A program made the translations under genes and the position numbers. Below, one piece after another: positions 24,771 through 33,829 of a stretch of 64,000 bases of DNA; the stretch's first letter is position 1; every line of letters begins with the position of its first letter. The notes beneath the pieces are model-generated. The model was not told the origin of the DNA, ran no database searches, and saw only the letters and a program-made list of their open reading frames with translations. The stretch comes from Sporosarcina sp. ACRSL (lineage in GTDB: Bacteria; Bacillota; Bacilli; Bacillales_A; Planococcaceae), in NCBI RefSeq assembly GCF_022346605.1, contig NZ_JAKRNT010000011.1, forward strand, positions 103,210-167,209, read 5' to 3'.

Positions 24771-24814
24771 AGGGAACCCCCCATTCTTATTAGTAGTTTC
24801 AATACAATACCATC

Positions 24815-24843
24815 TTGCTTAAAAATACTGTAACATATACAAT
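24815..24843 (+). promoter_or_regulatory. Promoter of the TPP riboswitch-thiT unit
   Basis: TTGCTT (24815-24820), a 17-bp spacer and TACAAT (24838-24843) place the start of transcription just before the aptamer. Confidence 0.65.
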
Positions 24844-24867
24844 GGAGTTGACAATTGAATTACAAGA

Positions 24868-25007
24868 CCACAAGGGGTGCCTTCATTGGCTGAGATTGGA
24901 CAGATGTCCTGACCCTTCGAACCTGTAAGTTCATGCTTGCGTAGGGATGTGGATAGGAAACTGACAACGATATCGATGTCTCGGTTCTATCCGGGATGTC
25001 GTTTTTT
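24868..25007 (+). ncRNA. TPP riboswitch with terminator platform
   Basis: The thi-box is clear: P1 CCACA/TGTGG (24868-24872 with 24948-24952), AGGGGTGCC, GGCTGAGAT, ACCCTTCGAACCTG and GCGTAGGGA. A terminator follows at 24974-25007: CGATGTCTCGG with CCGGGATGTCG (some G-U pairs) and then TTTTTT. Thiamine pyrophosphate binding should stop transcription before thiT. Confidence 0.97.
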
Positions 25008-25127
25008 GTTGCAAAGGAATAAATCTGTTTTTATAACCGTAGCCATGTCAGGCTTTATTCAAACATGATTGGATTAATGCCTTTCTCTTTCCGTATCCCT
25101 CCGACAAAAAAAGAGGAGGAGTTTCAA

Positions 25128-25685
25128 TTGGATCGTAAACGTCTTCAGTTGTTGTTAGAGGTCGCTATTTTAGGAGCATTATCGTTTGTATTGGATAACT
25201 TAACGTTATTCAAAATGCCTCAAGGGGGATCCATCACATTATCCATGTTGCCGGTTATTTTGATGGCCTATCGTTGGGGAATTGCGGGTGGTTTATTAAC
25301 GGGATTAATCTCGGGGCTTCTCCAAGCGGTAATAGGGGGTTATATCATCCACCCGGTGCAAGGCGCATTGGACTATTTTGTAGCTTACACGGTTGTTGGA
25401 TTGGCGGCTACAACAATTACTTGGGTACTTAAAAGCAAATCGGAGGGACGTAAAGGCTCGATGGCGGCAGCGATTGTTGTCGGGACCGTCTTGGGAGGTC
25501 TTCTTCGATATTTGACTCACTTCATTGGTGGAATGGTGTTTTTCGCTGATGCGGCCGGAGATCAGCCAGTTTGGCTATACTCTTTGGTATACAATGGCTC
25601 CTATATGATTCCATCCATCATTTTATGTGCGATAGTTGCCGCAATATTATTTACAAGCGCACCGAGACTTATTCAAAGAACATAA
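25128..25685 (+). CDS. thiT: ThiT, thiamine-specific S component of an ECF transporter
   Basis: A 185-residue membrane protein with six transmembrane segments. It carries ThiT-family motifs: EVAILGALSFVLD near the start, PQGGSITLSMLPVILMAYRWG, HPVQGALDYFVAYTVVGLA and a long C-terminal pair of helices with HFIGG and WLYSLVYNGSYM. It binds thiamine outside the cell and works with the shared EcfAA'T module encoded elsewhere. The start is TTG 25128 behind GAGGAGGAG. The TPP riboswitch directly upstream confirms the substrate. Confidence 0.93.
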   Translation: MDRKRLQLLLEVAILGALSFVLDNLTLFKMPQGGSITLSMLPVILMAYRWGIAGGLLTGLISGLLQAVIGGYIIHPVQGALDYFVAYTVVGLAATTITWVLKSKSEGRKGSMAAAIVVGTVLGGLLRYLTHFIGGMVFFADAAGDQPVWLYSLVYNGSYMIPSIILCAIVAAILFTSAPRLIQRT

Positions 25686-25718
25686 AAAAGCAGGGGCATG
25701 GTAAACATGTTCCTCACA

Positions 25719-25772
25719 GGCTATAGACAATCACCTGGAATATTGGTGTTTGTCTATAGTCTTTTCTTTTAA
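25719..25772 (+). terminator. Terminator of thiT
   Basis: CTATAGACAA-x-CACC pairs with GGTG-x-TTGTCTATAG, then CTTTTCTTTT. Confidence 0.85.
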
Positions 25773-25793
25773 AAATAAGTAAAACTAGAAATG

Positions 25794-25920
25794 TTGATTT
25801 CCGCTATAGGCGGACGCTTTCCGCGGGCACGGCTTCAGCCGCTTCCCTCGCTATGCTCAGTCCAGGGTCTTCAGCTCGTGCTGTTCCCGCAGGAGTCGCC
25901 GCCCTCCGCTCCAATCAACA
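25794..25920 (+). repeat. GC-rich intergenic repeat R1, copy c
   Basis: It matches copy a in order: GATTTCCGC, GGCGGACGCTTTCCGCGGG, CACGGCTTCAGCC, GGGTCTTCAGCTCGTGCTG, TTCCCGCAGGAGTCGCC and CTCCAATCAAC. An inverted partner (copy d) lies about 265 bp to the right, as for the a/b pair. The ORFs across this region (for example 26022-26354) look spurious. Confidence 0.8.
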
Positions 25921-26186
25921 ATGTTTCCTGTAACCGAAGAATAATATGAATGAAAGCGAACAGGAGCAAATGCTGACCCTAGAGCAGTTGGTCATTCAAG
26001 ATTACTGGGTTCAGATAAAGGTTGTGTCCATTAATCACCTTAGAACTATCCATTAGTGAAGGTCTTTACTCAACCACAGGGAGACTAAGCCTAGATTCTG
26101 TTGTCCTCATCAAGAGTTGCAATAGCATGCGGGTCTATTTAGCATATTCGTTAATATTTATATTGGGGCACTTGTTGCTTGTAGTG

Positions 26187-26345
26187 CAGGCGCTCGACTC
26201 CTGCGGGAATAGCATGAGTCTTGAGACCCCGCAGGGAAAGCCGTTACGAAGAACGGCTTTTGCGACCAAAAGCGAAGCGTTGGGAGCACCACCCGAGGAG
26301 GCTCAAGCCATGCCCGCGGAAAGCGAGCGCCGGAACGGAAAGCAA
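26187..26345 (-). repeat. GC-rich intergenic repeat R1, copy d, with inserted R2 hairpin
   Basis: The inverted copy has conserved ends (GCGCTCGACTCCTGCGGG and CATGCCCGCGGAAAGCG). Its centre holds AAAGCCGTT/AACGGCTTT and AAAGCGAAGCGTTGGGAGCA, the R2 segment. Between copies c and d (25921-26186) I see no gene. Confidence 0.75.
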
Positions 26346-26379
26346 CGGATTTGAGGAGTTTTTCATTTCAAATGACAAT

Positions 26380-26432
26380 AAAAGGGCTGTCACTCAAAGT
26401 CAGTTTTCATTGACTTTCAGTGACAGCCCTTA
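26380..26432. terminator. Bidirectional terminator-like hairpin after the TspO-like gene
   Basis: GGGCTGTCACT and AGTGACAGCCC form an 11-bp perfect stem, with an inner AAAGTCA/TGACTTT. On the minus strand TTTTATT follows. It is a sister of the hairpin at 2794-2850. Confidence 0.8.
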
Positions 26433-26438
26433 TAATTT

Positions 26439-27170
26439 TTAATGCTCTGTGCGTCTGTTCGAAAACAGGAAGATACATGCGATGATGACGGCTGATAGGA
26501 AGATGGCGGCAGCGGAGATGAACAGCTCCTCCGTCCCGTTCATGACTGCAATGCCGACAAAAGCCCATACGAAAACGAGATTCATTACATAATCCTTGTG
26601 ATGATACATAAAATGTAAAGCGAACGCTGTGGATACCGTTAGATAAATGACGGCCCATAAAGGATCGCTTAATCCAAACCCTGTCCAGCCATGGATCATA
26701 AGCAAATAACTGGAGTTTGAAAGAACTGTGATGAAAACCCAGCCTGTCAGCAAACTGATTGGCGCTCTTCCAAGCAATTGGTTTTCCCGCTTCGGGTACG
26801 ACAAGTAAAGGAGCAACAACACAAGTAGATGAACAATTCTTGTAAAGACCGTACCCGTAAACAATTCGAAATGCCATTGGAAAATCCAAACAAATTGCAG
26901 AAGGCAGTTTAATACGAAAAGGAAAGTGATGCGGTTTTGTTGCGTAGTGCTCATCTTGTGGCGAGTCTTATGGAAGTTAAAGATCCAGAAAAAGAATAAA
27001 ATGTAGAGTCCCCAACTGCTAATAAGGACATAGTTCGCCGGGATGAAGAGCAGCGGCAGCCGTTTTGTAATTTCTGCCGTTGTCAGCCCGTTCAATGAGA
27101 AAAAACTTGCGATTATATTCAATATGATGACTGTACAAAGTGACAGGTTCATTAGAAGTATTCTAGACAT
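26439..27170 (-). CDS. TspO/MBR-like (tryptophan-rich sensory type) membrane protein
   Basis: A 243-residue protein with about seven or eight membrane segments. The first part (LTTAEITKRLPLLFIPANYVLISSWG, then YILFFFWIFNF) resembles the enlarged TspO-like proteins found in Firmicutes and Actinobacteria, which bind porphyrin-like or lipid ligands. Tryptophans are fewer than in classical TspO, so this is a distant member at best. The start is ATG 27170 after GGGAGG; the annotated longer frame adds ten codons over that site. It is transcribed alone. Confidence 0.6.
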   Translation of the reverse strand: MSRILLMNLSLCTVIILNIIASFFSLNGLTTAEITKRLPLLFIPANYVLISSWGLYILFFFWIFNFHKTRHKMSTTQQNRITFLFVLNCLLQFVWIFQWHFELFTGTVFTRIVHLLVLLLLYLSYPKRENQLLGRAPISLLTGWVFITVLSNSSYLLMIHGWTGFGLSDPLWAVIYLTVSTAFALHFMYHHKDYVMNLVFVWAFVGIAVMNGTEELFISAAAIFLSAVIIACIFLFSNRRTEH

Positions 27171-27330
27171 AAGTACATCCTCCCTCTGAACAGTATACAT
27201 AGGAATGGGGATTTGTGCGAAAGAAAGTATGAAGTTTCCGTCACAAATCTAATATTTCGAACCCCGAAGATTCATGGTATAATCAAAACAGGCTTTTTTA
27301 AAATTTTCTAAATGATTAGGGGGATATTCA

Positions 27331-29136
27331 TTGACTACAACAAAAGTATATTCACAAGTATGGGATTTGGATGTGTTCTTTAAAGGCGGGAGCGGTTCTG
27401 AGGAACTTCGTTCGCATCTAGATTCAGTAAAAGAGCAAATTGGGGAATTGGAAAATCTCGCATCAGCTGCTCAAACGCCTACAACGAAAGAAGAGGCAGA
27501 TCGTATTCTTCATATCATTGAAGAGATTACAAATACAGGAAAAAACCTACGGCAAGCAGGAGCTGTCATCGGTTGTTTCCTCGCTGCAAATACGAAAGAT
27601 AAAAAGGCGTTGATTCTCCAAGCGGAAGTCGGTTCTCTCGGGGCACGCTACCAGACGGCCATCTTAAAAATTAAGCAAGTAGTTGCAAAGACGGATGAAA
27701 CGGTTTGGACAGAATTGCTTGCTACAGAGCAACTATCACAATTCGATTTTGTTCTACAGGAGTGGCGCGAAGAAGTTCAACTGAAACTATCTGAGGCAGA
27801 AGAAGCTCTTATCACGGCGTTGAGCGTCGATGGTTATCAAGGCTGGGGACAACTTTACGACCAACTTGTCGGTGATATTACAATTGAAATGGCAGTCGAC
27901 GGGGAAGAGAAGAAGCTATCTGTCGGTCAGGCGAATAATTTAAGCTCACATGCGGACGTGAACGTACGTAAGGAAGCTTTTGAAAAACTTGAAGAAGCGT
28001 GGGAGTCGAAAGAGGATTTCTTTGCATCTGCATTAAACCATCTGGCAGGCTTCCGTTTGGCGGTCTATAAAAAGCGCGGCTGGGACTCCGTTTTAAAGGA
28101 GCCACTCATGCGAAATCGGATGAGCCAAGAGACGCTTGATGCAATGTGGGGGGCAATCAGTGCCAATAAAGCTCCTTTTGTGGACTATTTGAAGAAGAAA
28201 GCTGAACTATTAGGAAATGAAAATATGAATTGGTATGATTTAGATGCGCCTGTCACATCGTCCACTAAAAAAATGTCTTTCCAGGAAGGTGCAGAGTTCA
28301 TCCTAGAGCATTTCGGTAAATTCGGTCCGGAATTGGAATCCTTCTCACGGAAAGCATTTGAAGATAGCTGGATAGAAGCGGAAGACCGTGCTGATAAACG
28401 TCCGGGAGGATTCTGTACAGGGATGCCGGTTTCAGAGCAATCTCGTATTTTCATGACGTACAGCGGCTCAATGTCCAATGTCGCGACGTTGGCTCATGAG
28501 TTAGGCCATGCATTCCACTCATACGCATTGCGTCCAGTACACTACATGAATCGACAATATGCAATGGGCGTTGCGGAAACAGCATCGACATTCGCAGAAA
28601 TGATCGTCGCAGACGCTTCTGTCAAGTCTGCTGAAACGGAAGAAGAAAAACTTGCACTACTTGAGGATAAAGTTCAGCGAAGTGTGGCATTCTTCATGAA
28701 TATACACGCACGCTTCTTATTCGAAACACGTTTTTATGAGGAGCGGAAAAACGGTATCGTCCCAGCCGCAAGACTGAATCAATTAATGAAAGAAGCACAA
28801 AAAGAGGCATATGCAGGTGCGCTTGATACCGTCCATCCGCATTTCTGGGCTTCGAAGCTGCATTTCTATATTACAGGGGTGCCATTTTACAACTTCCCAT
28901 ATACATTCGGATACTTGTTCTCATTGAGCATTTATGCGAAGGCTCTTGCGGAAGGGGAGTCGTTTGAACAGAAATATCTCGCACTATTACGCGATACAGC
29001 GGTCATGTCTGTCGAAGATCTTGCGATGAAGCATCTTGGAGAAGACATTACAAAAGAGGAATTCTGGGCCAAAGGTGTGGCATTATGTGTGAAAGATGTC
29101 GAAGAGTTTTTGAAAATAGCTTCCGAAGAAAGGTGA
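27331..29136 (+). CDS. pepF: M3-family oligoendopeptidase F
   Basis: A 601-residue zinc peptidase that degrades short peptides in the cytosol. The HExxH motif is HELGHAFHSY (His389, Glu390, His393), and the third ligand Glu lies in VAETASTFAEMIV, about 25 residues on. The N-terminal half has the all-helical PepF lobe. The length matches the family. The start is TTG 27331 after AGGGGG; a TATAAT-like -10 lies near 27278. The next gene, a GNAT acetyltransferase, starts seven bases after the stop, so the two form an operon. Confidence 0.9.
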   Translation: MTTTKVYSQVWDLDVFFKGGSGSEELRSHLDSVKEQIGELENLASAAQTPTTKEEADRILHIIEEITNTGKNLRQAGAVIGCFLAANTKDKKALILQAEVGSLGARYQTAILKIKQVVAKTDETVWTELLATEQLSQFDFVLQEWREEVQLKLSEAEEALITALSVDGYQGWGQLYDQLVGDITIEMAVDGEEKKLSVGQANNLSSHADVNVRKEAFEKLEEAWESKEDFFASALNHLAGFRLAVYKKRGWDSVLKEPLMRNRMSQETLDAMWGAISANKAPFVDYLKKKAELLGNENMNWYDLDAPVTSSTKKMSFQEGAEFILEHFGKFGPELESFSRKAFEDSWIEAEDRADKRPGGFCTGMPVSEQSRIFMTYSGSMSNVATLAHELGHAFHSYALRPVHYMNRQYAMGVAETASTFAEMIVADASVKSAETEEEKLALLEDKVQRSVAFFMNIHARFLFETRFYEERKNGIVPAARLNQLMKEAQKEAYAGALDTVHPHFWASKLHFYITGVPFYNFPYTFGYLFSLSIYAKALAEGESFEQKYLALLRDTAVMSVEDLAMKHLGEDITKEEFWAKGVALCVKDVEEFLKIASEER

Positions 29137-29143
29137 AGGGGCA

Positions 29144-29689
29144 TTGATTCTGCTTGAAGGACGAACTTGTTATTTGCGTATATTAACAGAAGATGACGCG
29201 GCCATTTTCACCGAGCTGCTGAAGGCCAATCGAGAGTATTGGACAGTATTTGAGCCTCGTCACGACTCAAGTTATTATACGGTTTCTGTCCAACGGGATA
29301 AAATAAGGGAATCCATTTATCAAATGAGAGATCGACGCGAATACAATTTTGGTATTTTTGACGCCGAAACAAGCAGGTTGATTGGTCACATATCGTTATA
29401 CAGTATAAAAAGGCTTCCGTTTTCAAGCGGGTTCGTCGGTTATTCGATCGACGAACGTGAAACGGGAAGGGGACTCGCAACGGAAGCGGTGAAAATCGTT
29501 ACGAAATTCGCATTCGAAACTCTTTCATTACATCGGGTGGAGGCGTTTGTTTCACCGCGAAATATCGGTTCTGTGAAAGTGTTGGAGAATGCAGGTTTTG
29601 TCCGTGAAGGGTTACTGAGGAAGCTGTTGTACATTAACGGTTTTTGGGAAGATCATTATATGTACGCGAGCTTGGCGGACGATTATTGA
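29144..29689 (+). CDS. RimJ/RimL-type GNAT N-acetyltransferase
   Basis: A 181-residue acetyltransferase of the GNAT fold. The acetyl-CoA loop is visible as DERETGRGLATEAVKIVTKFAF, and the late motif as SVKVLENAGFVREGLLRKLLYINGFWEDH. These match the RimJ/YdaF group, which acetylates protein N-termini or other amines. The start is TTG 29144 behind GAAGGGG. It is co-transcribed with pepF and ends at a strong terminator. The target is unknown. Confidence 0.83.
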   Translation: MILLEGRTCYLRILTEDDAAIFTELLKANREYWTVFEPRHDSSYYTVSVQRDKIRESIYQMRDRREYNFGIFDAETSRLIGHISLYSIKRLPFSSGFVGYSIDERETGRGLATEAVKIVTKFAFETLSLHRVEAFVSPRNIGSVKVLENAGFVREGLLRKLLYINGFWEDHYMYASLADDY

Positions 29690-29726
29690 AAGGGTAAGAC
29701 CGCCTGGCGGAAACTGGTGTCCAAAA

Positions 29727-29764
29727 TAAAAAGCAGATTCTTCACATGAAGAATCTGCTTTTAT
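29727..29764 (+). terminator. Terminator of the pepF operon
   Basis: AAAAGCAGATTCTTC and GAAGAATCTGCTTTT form a 15-bp perfect stem with the short loop ACAT. Confidence 0.92.
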
Positions 29765-29823
29765 GTTTTTTATAACTGTAGCGAACGTCCTCCGAATTTG
29801 TATATTTCCTAGGAAATACGATG

Positions 29824-30399
29824 TCAGTTTTCGTCGATTGAGTCGTATCCGTTCACAATGATATCGAGACGACCGGTGTCGGGGTGGGCCACAAGTCCGT
29901 GCACAGGTACTTTCCGATCCATGAGGGGATGATTACGTACTTGGTCGACACTGCTTTTCACACTTTCCGTAACGTCATTGAAGCCACGGAGCCAATCTTT
30001 CATATTGACACCGGAATAACGCAATGTTTTGAAGAGGCTTCGATCCACTCCACGCTCAACCATCTTTCCGATAATTTGTTCCGTGTCAATGGAACTCATG
30101 CCACAATCATGATGACCAATTATATATACTTCATCTGCCCCCAATTCATAAAGGGCAATCAGAATGCTCCTCATAACACTCCCAAAAGGATGGGTGACAA
30201 TAGCACCGGCACTTTTAATTATTTTCGCATCGCCATTCTTTAAATTCATCGCTTTTGGAAGTAGTTCCGTAAGTCTTGTGTCCATACAAGTTAAAATGAC
30301 GATCTTCTTATCTGGAAATTTCGTAGTGGCGTATTCCTCGAACTTCCTTTCGTTGACAAATTCTTTATTATATTCAATTATTTCTGACAGTATAGTCAT
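29824..30399 (-). CDS. Beta-class carbonic anhydrase (YtiB-like)
   Basis: A 191-residue zinc enzyme that interconverts CO2 and bicarbonate. Zinc ligands appear as Cys in ILTCMDTRL (with the Asp/Arg pair), His in IIGHHDCGMS and Cys in the same motif. This is the short beta-class type like B. subtilis YtiB. The gene is convergent with the pepF operon and divided from it by the terminator. It starts at ATG 30399 and has no close upstream partner. Confidence 0.87.
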   Translation of the reverse strand: MTILSEIIEYNKEFVNERKFEEYATTKFPDKKIVILTCMDTRLTELLPKAMNLKNGDAKIIKSAGAIVTHPFGSVMRSILIALYELGADEVYIIGHHDCGMSSIDTEQIIGKMVERGVDRSLFKTLRYSGVNMKDWLRGFNDVTESVKSSVDQVRNHPLMDRKVPVHGLVAHPDTGRLDIIVNGYDSIDEN

Positions 30400-30489
30400 G
30401 CAATGGCCTCCCTTTTCGAAACTAGATTTTCATGATAATAGATTACTTTCAACTGTCTTGCTAATGGTTTCCTTAATTTTATTAGTGTA

Positions 30490-30527
30490 CAGAAAAAGAA
30501 AAGAGCTGCCAAGTGGCAACTCTTTGT
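30490..30527 (-). terminator. Terminator of the small membrane gene
   Basis: AAAGAGTTGCC and GGCAGCTCTTT on the minus strand with loop ACTT, followed by TTCTTTTTC. Confidence 0.85.
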
Positions 30528-30665
30528 TTATTTTACGTCTGGCTTCGGATCCACTTTCGACGCATCGGAAGAATCCAGAGCCTTTGCGAGATAATGCATT
30601 GTAAATAATGCCGCTATACCAAGCATAACTGCGTATCCAATAACTGTAGTATACATCAAGCCCAT
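30528..30665 (-). CDS. Small single-span membrane protein (45 residues)
   Basis: ATG 30665 lies behind GAGAGGGG and codes for 45 residues ending at TAA 30528. The first 27 residues (begin MGLMYTTVIGYAVMLGIAAL) form one membrane helix, and the tail is charged (AKALDSSDASKVDPKPDVK). A good terminator follows at once. No family is recognised; such proteins can be subunits of larger membrane complexes. Confidence 0.6.
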   Translation of the reverse strand: MGLMYTTVIGYAVMLGIAALFTMHYLAKALDSSDASKVDPKPDVK

Positions 30666-30770
30666 GATAAGACCCCTCTCTACAATGAATATTTATTATA
30701 CATTCATTATACTATAAACCTGCGATAATTAAAGAGATGATTCAAATGTTTTAACGAATTGTGTCCAAAT

Positions 30771-32003
30771 TCAGAAGGCCCAGTTTCCATTACGGAATAC
30801 AGGTTCAATTGTACCATCCTCTAAAATGCCGTCAATATCCATTTCTGCGGAACCAATCATGAAGTCGACATGTGTGATGCTTTGGTTGAGTCCATGTTGT
30901 TCCAACTCTTCCGTCGACATCGTTTTACCTCCTTCGATGCAGAAGGAATACGCACTGCCGATTGCCAGGTGGTTGGACGCATTTTCATCGAATAATGTGT
31001 TGTAGAACAATAGTCCAGATTCAGAAATTGGCGAAGCATGCGGAACTAATGCAACTTCCCCTAGATGCTTAGCCCCTTCATCTGTATCGATCAGACGCTT
31101 AAGCACTTCTTCTCCTTGGCCGGCTTTCACTTCAGTAATTCTTCCATTTTCGAATGTAATTGTGAAATCGTCGATGATATTACCACCGTAGCTTAACGGT
31201 TTCGTGTTTTTTACGTAGCCGTTTACGCCATCTTTATGCGGGACTGTGAATACTTCCTCAGTCGGCATATTTGCCATGAATGCATTTCCGTCGACGTTCA
31301 CACTGCCGCCGCCAGCCCAAATATGTCCTTTCGGCAATTCGATTGTCAAGTCTGTGCCCGGTGCTTTGTAATGCAATTTGGCATAAGCTTTTTCATTCAA
31401 ATAATCAGCTTTTTCATTCAAATTGCGGTCAAGTTCCTTCCATGCGCTGACAGCATCATCCTGGTCAGCCCGAACGGCTTTGAAAATTGCCTCCCAAAGT
31501 GCAGGAACTTGTTCAGATTCATCCAACTCCGGGAACATCTTTGCAGCCCATGCTTTGGAAGGAGCTGCTACTACGGACCAACTAAAACGGTCGGCCTGCA
31601 ACATTTTGCGATAATTGCTAAGCGCCTTCCCACTAGCTTTTTGTGCATCCGCAATTCGGGAAGGTTCAACCCCTTTCAGCAAATCAGGGCTTTGTGAAAC
31701 GACACTGACGAATGCAGCTCCGTTTTCTGCTAATTTTTCGCGCTCCATCACTTTCCATTCCGGAAAATCGGAAAATGATTCAGCAGGTGCCTTTTCAAAA
31801 CGAAGTCTCGTCAGTGCATCATCAACCCAGTCGACGATGACGTGTCTCGCGCCGGCAGTATAAGCTTTGTCTGCCACCTTTCTAATAAGTTCTGCAGTCT
31901 CGATGGAAGCGCTTATATAGAGAACTTGATCCTTTTGGATGTTGGCCCCGACTTCCACAATTAACTTAGCGTAGTTTTCCAATTTTTGTTCAAATGTCGA
32001 CAA
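30771..32003 (-). CDS. ampS: M29-family aminopeptidase (AmpS-like)
   Basis: A 410-residue metallo-aminopeptidase, the same length as B. subtilis AmpS. Family motifs: an N-terminal LENYAKLIVEVGANIQKDQ, a central KAPGTDLTIELPKGHIWAGG, and metal-binding regions near FMANMPTEEVFTVPHKDGVNG (Glu), GEVALVPHASPISESG (His/Glu) and ITHVDFMIGSAEMDIDG (His, Asp). The start is set at TTG 32003, eight bases after AAGGAGG; the longer frame covers that site. It should remove N-terminal residues from peptides in the cytosol. Confidence 0.87.
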   Translation of the reverse strand: MSTFEQKLENYAKLIVEVGANIQKDQVLYISASIETAELIRKVADKAYTAGARHVIVDWVDDALTRLRFEKAPAESFSDFPEWKVMEREKLAENGAAFVSVVSQSPDLLKGVEPSRIADAQKASGKALSNYRKMLQADRFSWSVVAAPSKAWAAKMFPELDESEQVPALWEAIFKAVRADQDDAVSAWKELDRNLNEKADYLNEKAYAKLHYKAPGTDLTIELPKGHIWAGGGSVNVDGNAFMANMPTEEVFTVPHKDGVNGYVKNTKPLSYGGNIIDDFTITFENGRITEVKAGQGEEVLKRLIDTDEGAKHLGEVALVPHASPISESGLLFYNTLFDENASNHLAIGSAYSFCIEGGKTMSTEELEQHGLNQSITHVDFMIGSAEMDIDGILEDGTIEPVFRNGNWAF

Positions 32004-32160
32004 CAAAAAAACCTCCTTAGTCCGTATGTATTCATAGTACTCTACTGTCAGAAAACAGGCAAAGGGAAAAAGCAACAAACCGCGCGGATGCATCTTGACA
32101 AATATATGACAGGATCTCAGGATTTATCTTGGAAGATCGATATTTATTATTTATTATCCC

Positions 32161-32187
32161 TAAAGAAAAATGGAATTATGTCGAAAT
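32161..32187 (+). promoter_or_regulatory. Sigma-D-type promoter of motAB
   Basis: TAAA (32161-32164), 15 bases, then GTCGAAAT (32180-32187) closely match the sigma-D consensus TAAA-N15-GCCGATAT. The distance to motA is about 40 bp. Confidence 0.75.
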
Positions 32188-32223
32188 AAGAAGAAGTAGA
32201 CTGTAGGACATGGAGGTACTTAT

Positions 32224-33039
32224 ATGGATTTATCAACCGTTGTTGGACTTATCCTTGGCATTGTGGCACTTTTTGTCGGTATGGCGATGAAGGGTGTAAC
32301 GCCGGATAACCTGTTAAATATAGCTGCGATCCTCATCATTATCGTCGGAACGATGGCAGCGGTCGTAATCGCTTTCCCGATGAAGGAGATCAAACGGGTG
32401 CCAAAGCTGTTCGGTATCATTTTCAAGGAACAGCAATTGACAGCTGACTCTGATTTAATCAAGATGTTTTCGGGTTGGGCGGATATTGCAAGAAGGGAAG
32501 GCTTATTATCATTAGAAGCGAAAGCTGATGATATTACCGATCCGTTTTTGAAAAACGGTCTAGGGCTTGCAATCGATGGTCAAAATGCAGATTACATCCG
32601 TGATGTCCTTACCGAAGAAGTGGAGGCCATGGAAGAGAGGCATAAGTCGGGTGCACTTATCTTTTCACAAGCTGGGACGTATGCTCCGACTCTTGGGGTT
32701 TTGGGTGCGGTCGTCGGTTTAATCGCTGCACTGAAAAACATGAATGATGTCGAAGCGCTTGGGGCAGCCATTGCTGCAGCATTCGTAGCGACATTGTTAG
32801 GGATCTTCACTGGATATGTACTTTGGCATCCTTTCGCGAATAAGCTGCAACGCAAGTCGAAGGAAGAGGTACGCCAAAAAATGATGATGATCGAAGGTAT
32901 CCTGTCCGTCCTTGAAGGGGAAGCGCCGAGAGTGATTGAACAGAAATTGGCGTCATATTTATCGATGGAAGAACGTCGAAAGCTCGCAGCGAAAAATACG
33001 AGCGACAAGGGGGCGGGACAGGTTGTCGAGGAAACGTAA
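32224..33039 (+). CDS. motA: Flagellar motor stator protein MotA
   Basis: A 271-residue stator subunit with four membrane segments (about 5-22, 32-50, 150-170 and 180-200). Motifs: AILIIIVGTMAAVVIAFPMKEI, ARREGLLSLEAKADDI, LTEEVEAMEERH and QAGTYAPTLGVLGAVVGLIAAL. It closely follows B. subtilis MotA. The H+-type residues and association with motB point to a proton-driven stator, although MotP-like Na+ forms share this layout. The ribosome binding site is GGAGG; the gene overlaps motB. Confidence 0.95.
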   Translation: MDLSTVVGLILGIVALFVGMAMKGVTPDNLLNIAAILIIIVGTMAAVVIAFPMKEIKRVPKLFGIIFKEQQLTADSDLIKMFSGWADIARREGLLSLEAKADDITDPFLKNGLGLAIDGQNADYIRDVLTEEVEAMEERHKSGALIFSQAGTYAPTLGVLGAVVGLIAALKNMNDVEALGAAIAAAFVATLLGIFTGYVLWHPFANKLQRKSKEEVRQKMMMIEGILSVLEGEAPRVIEQKLASYLSMEERRKLAAKNTSDKGAGQVVEET

Positions 33040-33784
33040 GAAAAAGAGTGGGGATGAAGGTCATATTAATGAATCTTGGCTATTGCCATATGCTGACCTT
33101 ATGACTTTACTGTTGGCTGTGTTCATTGTCTTATTCGCTTCAAGTGCATTAGATGAAGCTAAATTCAGTCAGATATCTTCCGTATTCAATCAGATTTTCG
33201 ACGGGGGGACAGGCGTGATGGATAACGCCTCTCCGACTCCCGTGCCGGTACCTAAAGACAGTGCAGGAGAGGAAAATGAAAACTCTTCCTACTTAGAGGA
33301 CCAACAGTCCCTTGAGGAAATTCAGGATAAGCTGGACGAATACATTGCCGTTCACGAGCTCGAAAATCAGTTCCAGACGAAATTAATTGAAGAGGGATTG
33401 CTCATCACGATTCGGGACAGTATCCTATTCGAGTCAGGAAAGGCGACGATCAAGCCGGAATATGATTCTTTGGCAAAAGATATATCCAATCTACTCGTCT
33501 TTGAAAAGCCACGTCAAATTGTCATAACGGGACATACAGATAACGTGCCGATCAATAACGCGGAATTTCCGTCCAACTGGGAACTGAGCATGATGCGTGC
33601 GATTAACTTCCTAAAGACGATCGTCAGTAATGATCAATTGGATCCACAGCTGTTTAGTGTGAAAGGGTATGGTGAAAATCAACCCGTCGCTTCGAACGAC
33701 ACGGCTGAAGGGAGAAGCAAGAACAGAAGGGTTGAAGTGCTTATTCAGCCCCTCGTTTTAAAAGACGGTACATCAGTTGAATGA
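33023..33784 (+). CDS. motB: Flagellar motor stator protein MotB
   Basis: A 253-residue stator protein. It has a basic N-terminus (SRKRKKKSGDEGHINESW), one membrane helix with the ion-binding Asp (LPYADLMTLLLAVFIVLFASS), a linker, and a C-terminal OmpA-like peptidoglycan-binding domain (about 115-245: GHTDNVPIN-x4-PSNWELSMMRA, KGYGENQPVASND). It starts at TTG 33023, overlapping the end of motA by 17 bases, behind AAGGGGG. Further upstream starts lie inside motA. A strong terminator ends the operon. Confidence 0.95.
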   Translation: MSRKRKKKSGDEGHINESWLLPYADLMTLLLAVFIVLFASSALDEAKFSQISSVFNQIFDGGTGVMDNASPTPVPVPKDSAGEENENSSYLEDQQSLEEIQDKLDEYIAVHELENQFQTKLIEEGLLITIRDSILFESGKATIKPEYDSLAKDISNLLVFEKPRQIVITGHTDNVPINNAEFPSNWELSMMRAINFLKTIVSNDQLDPQLFSVKGYGENQPVASNDTAEGRSKNRRVEVLIQPLVLKDGTSVE

Positions 33785-33792
33785 ACGATTTA

Positions 33793-33826
33793 AAACAGGT
33801 GAAGTCATCACCTGTTTTTTTTTTTA
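33793..33826 (+). terminator. Terminator of motAB
   Basis: AAACAGGTGA and TCACCTGTTT around a 4-base loop, followed by more than ten T. Confidence 0.95.
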
Positions 33827-33829
33827 TGG

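Noticed and set aside
24848..24853. TTGACA directly before the TPP aptamer as a -35 box
   Set aside because: Its -10 would fall inside the aptamer. TTGCTT-17-TACAAT slightly upstream places the start correctly.
26022..26442. ORFs of 73-110 codons between thiT and the TspO-like gene
   Set aside because: They run across repeat R1 copy d and the bidirectional terminator, lack ribosome binding sites, and have unnatural composition.
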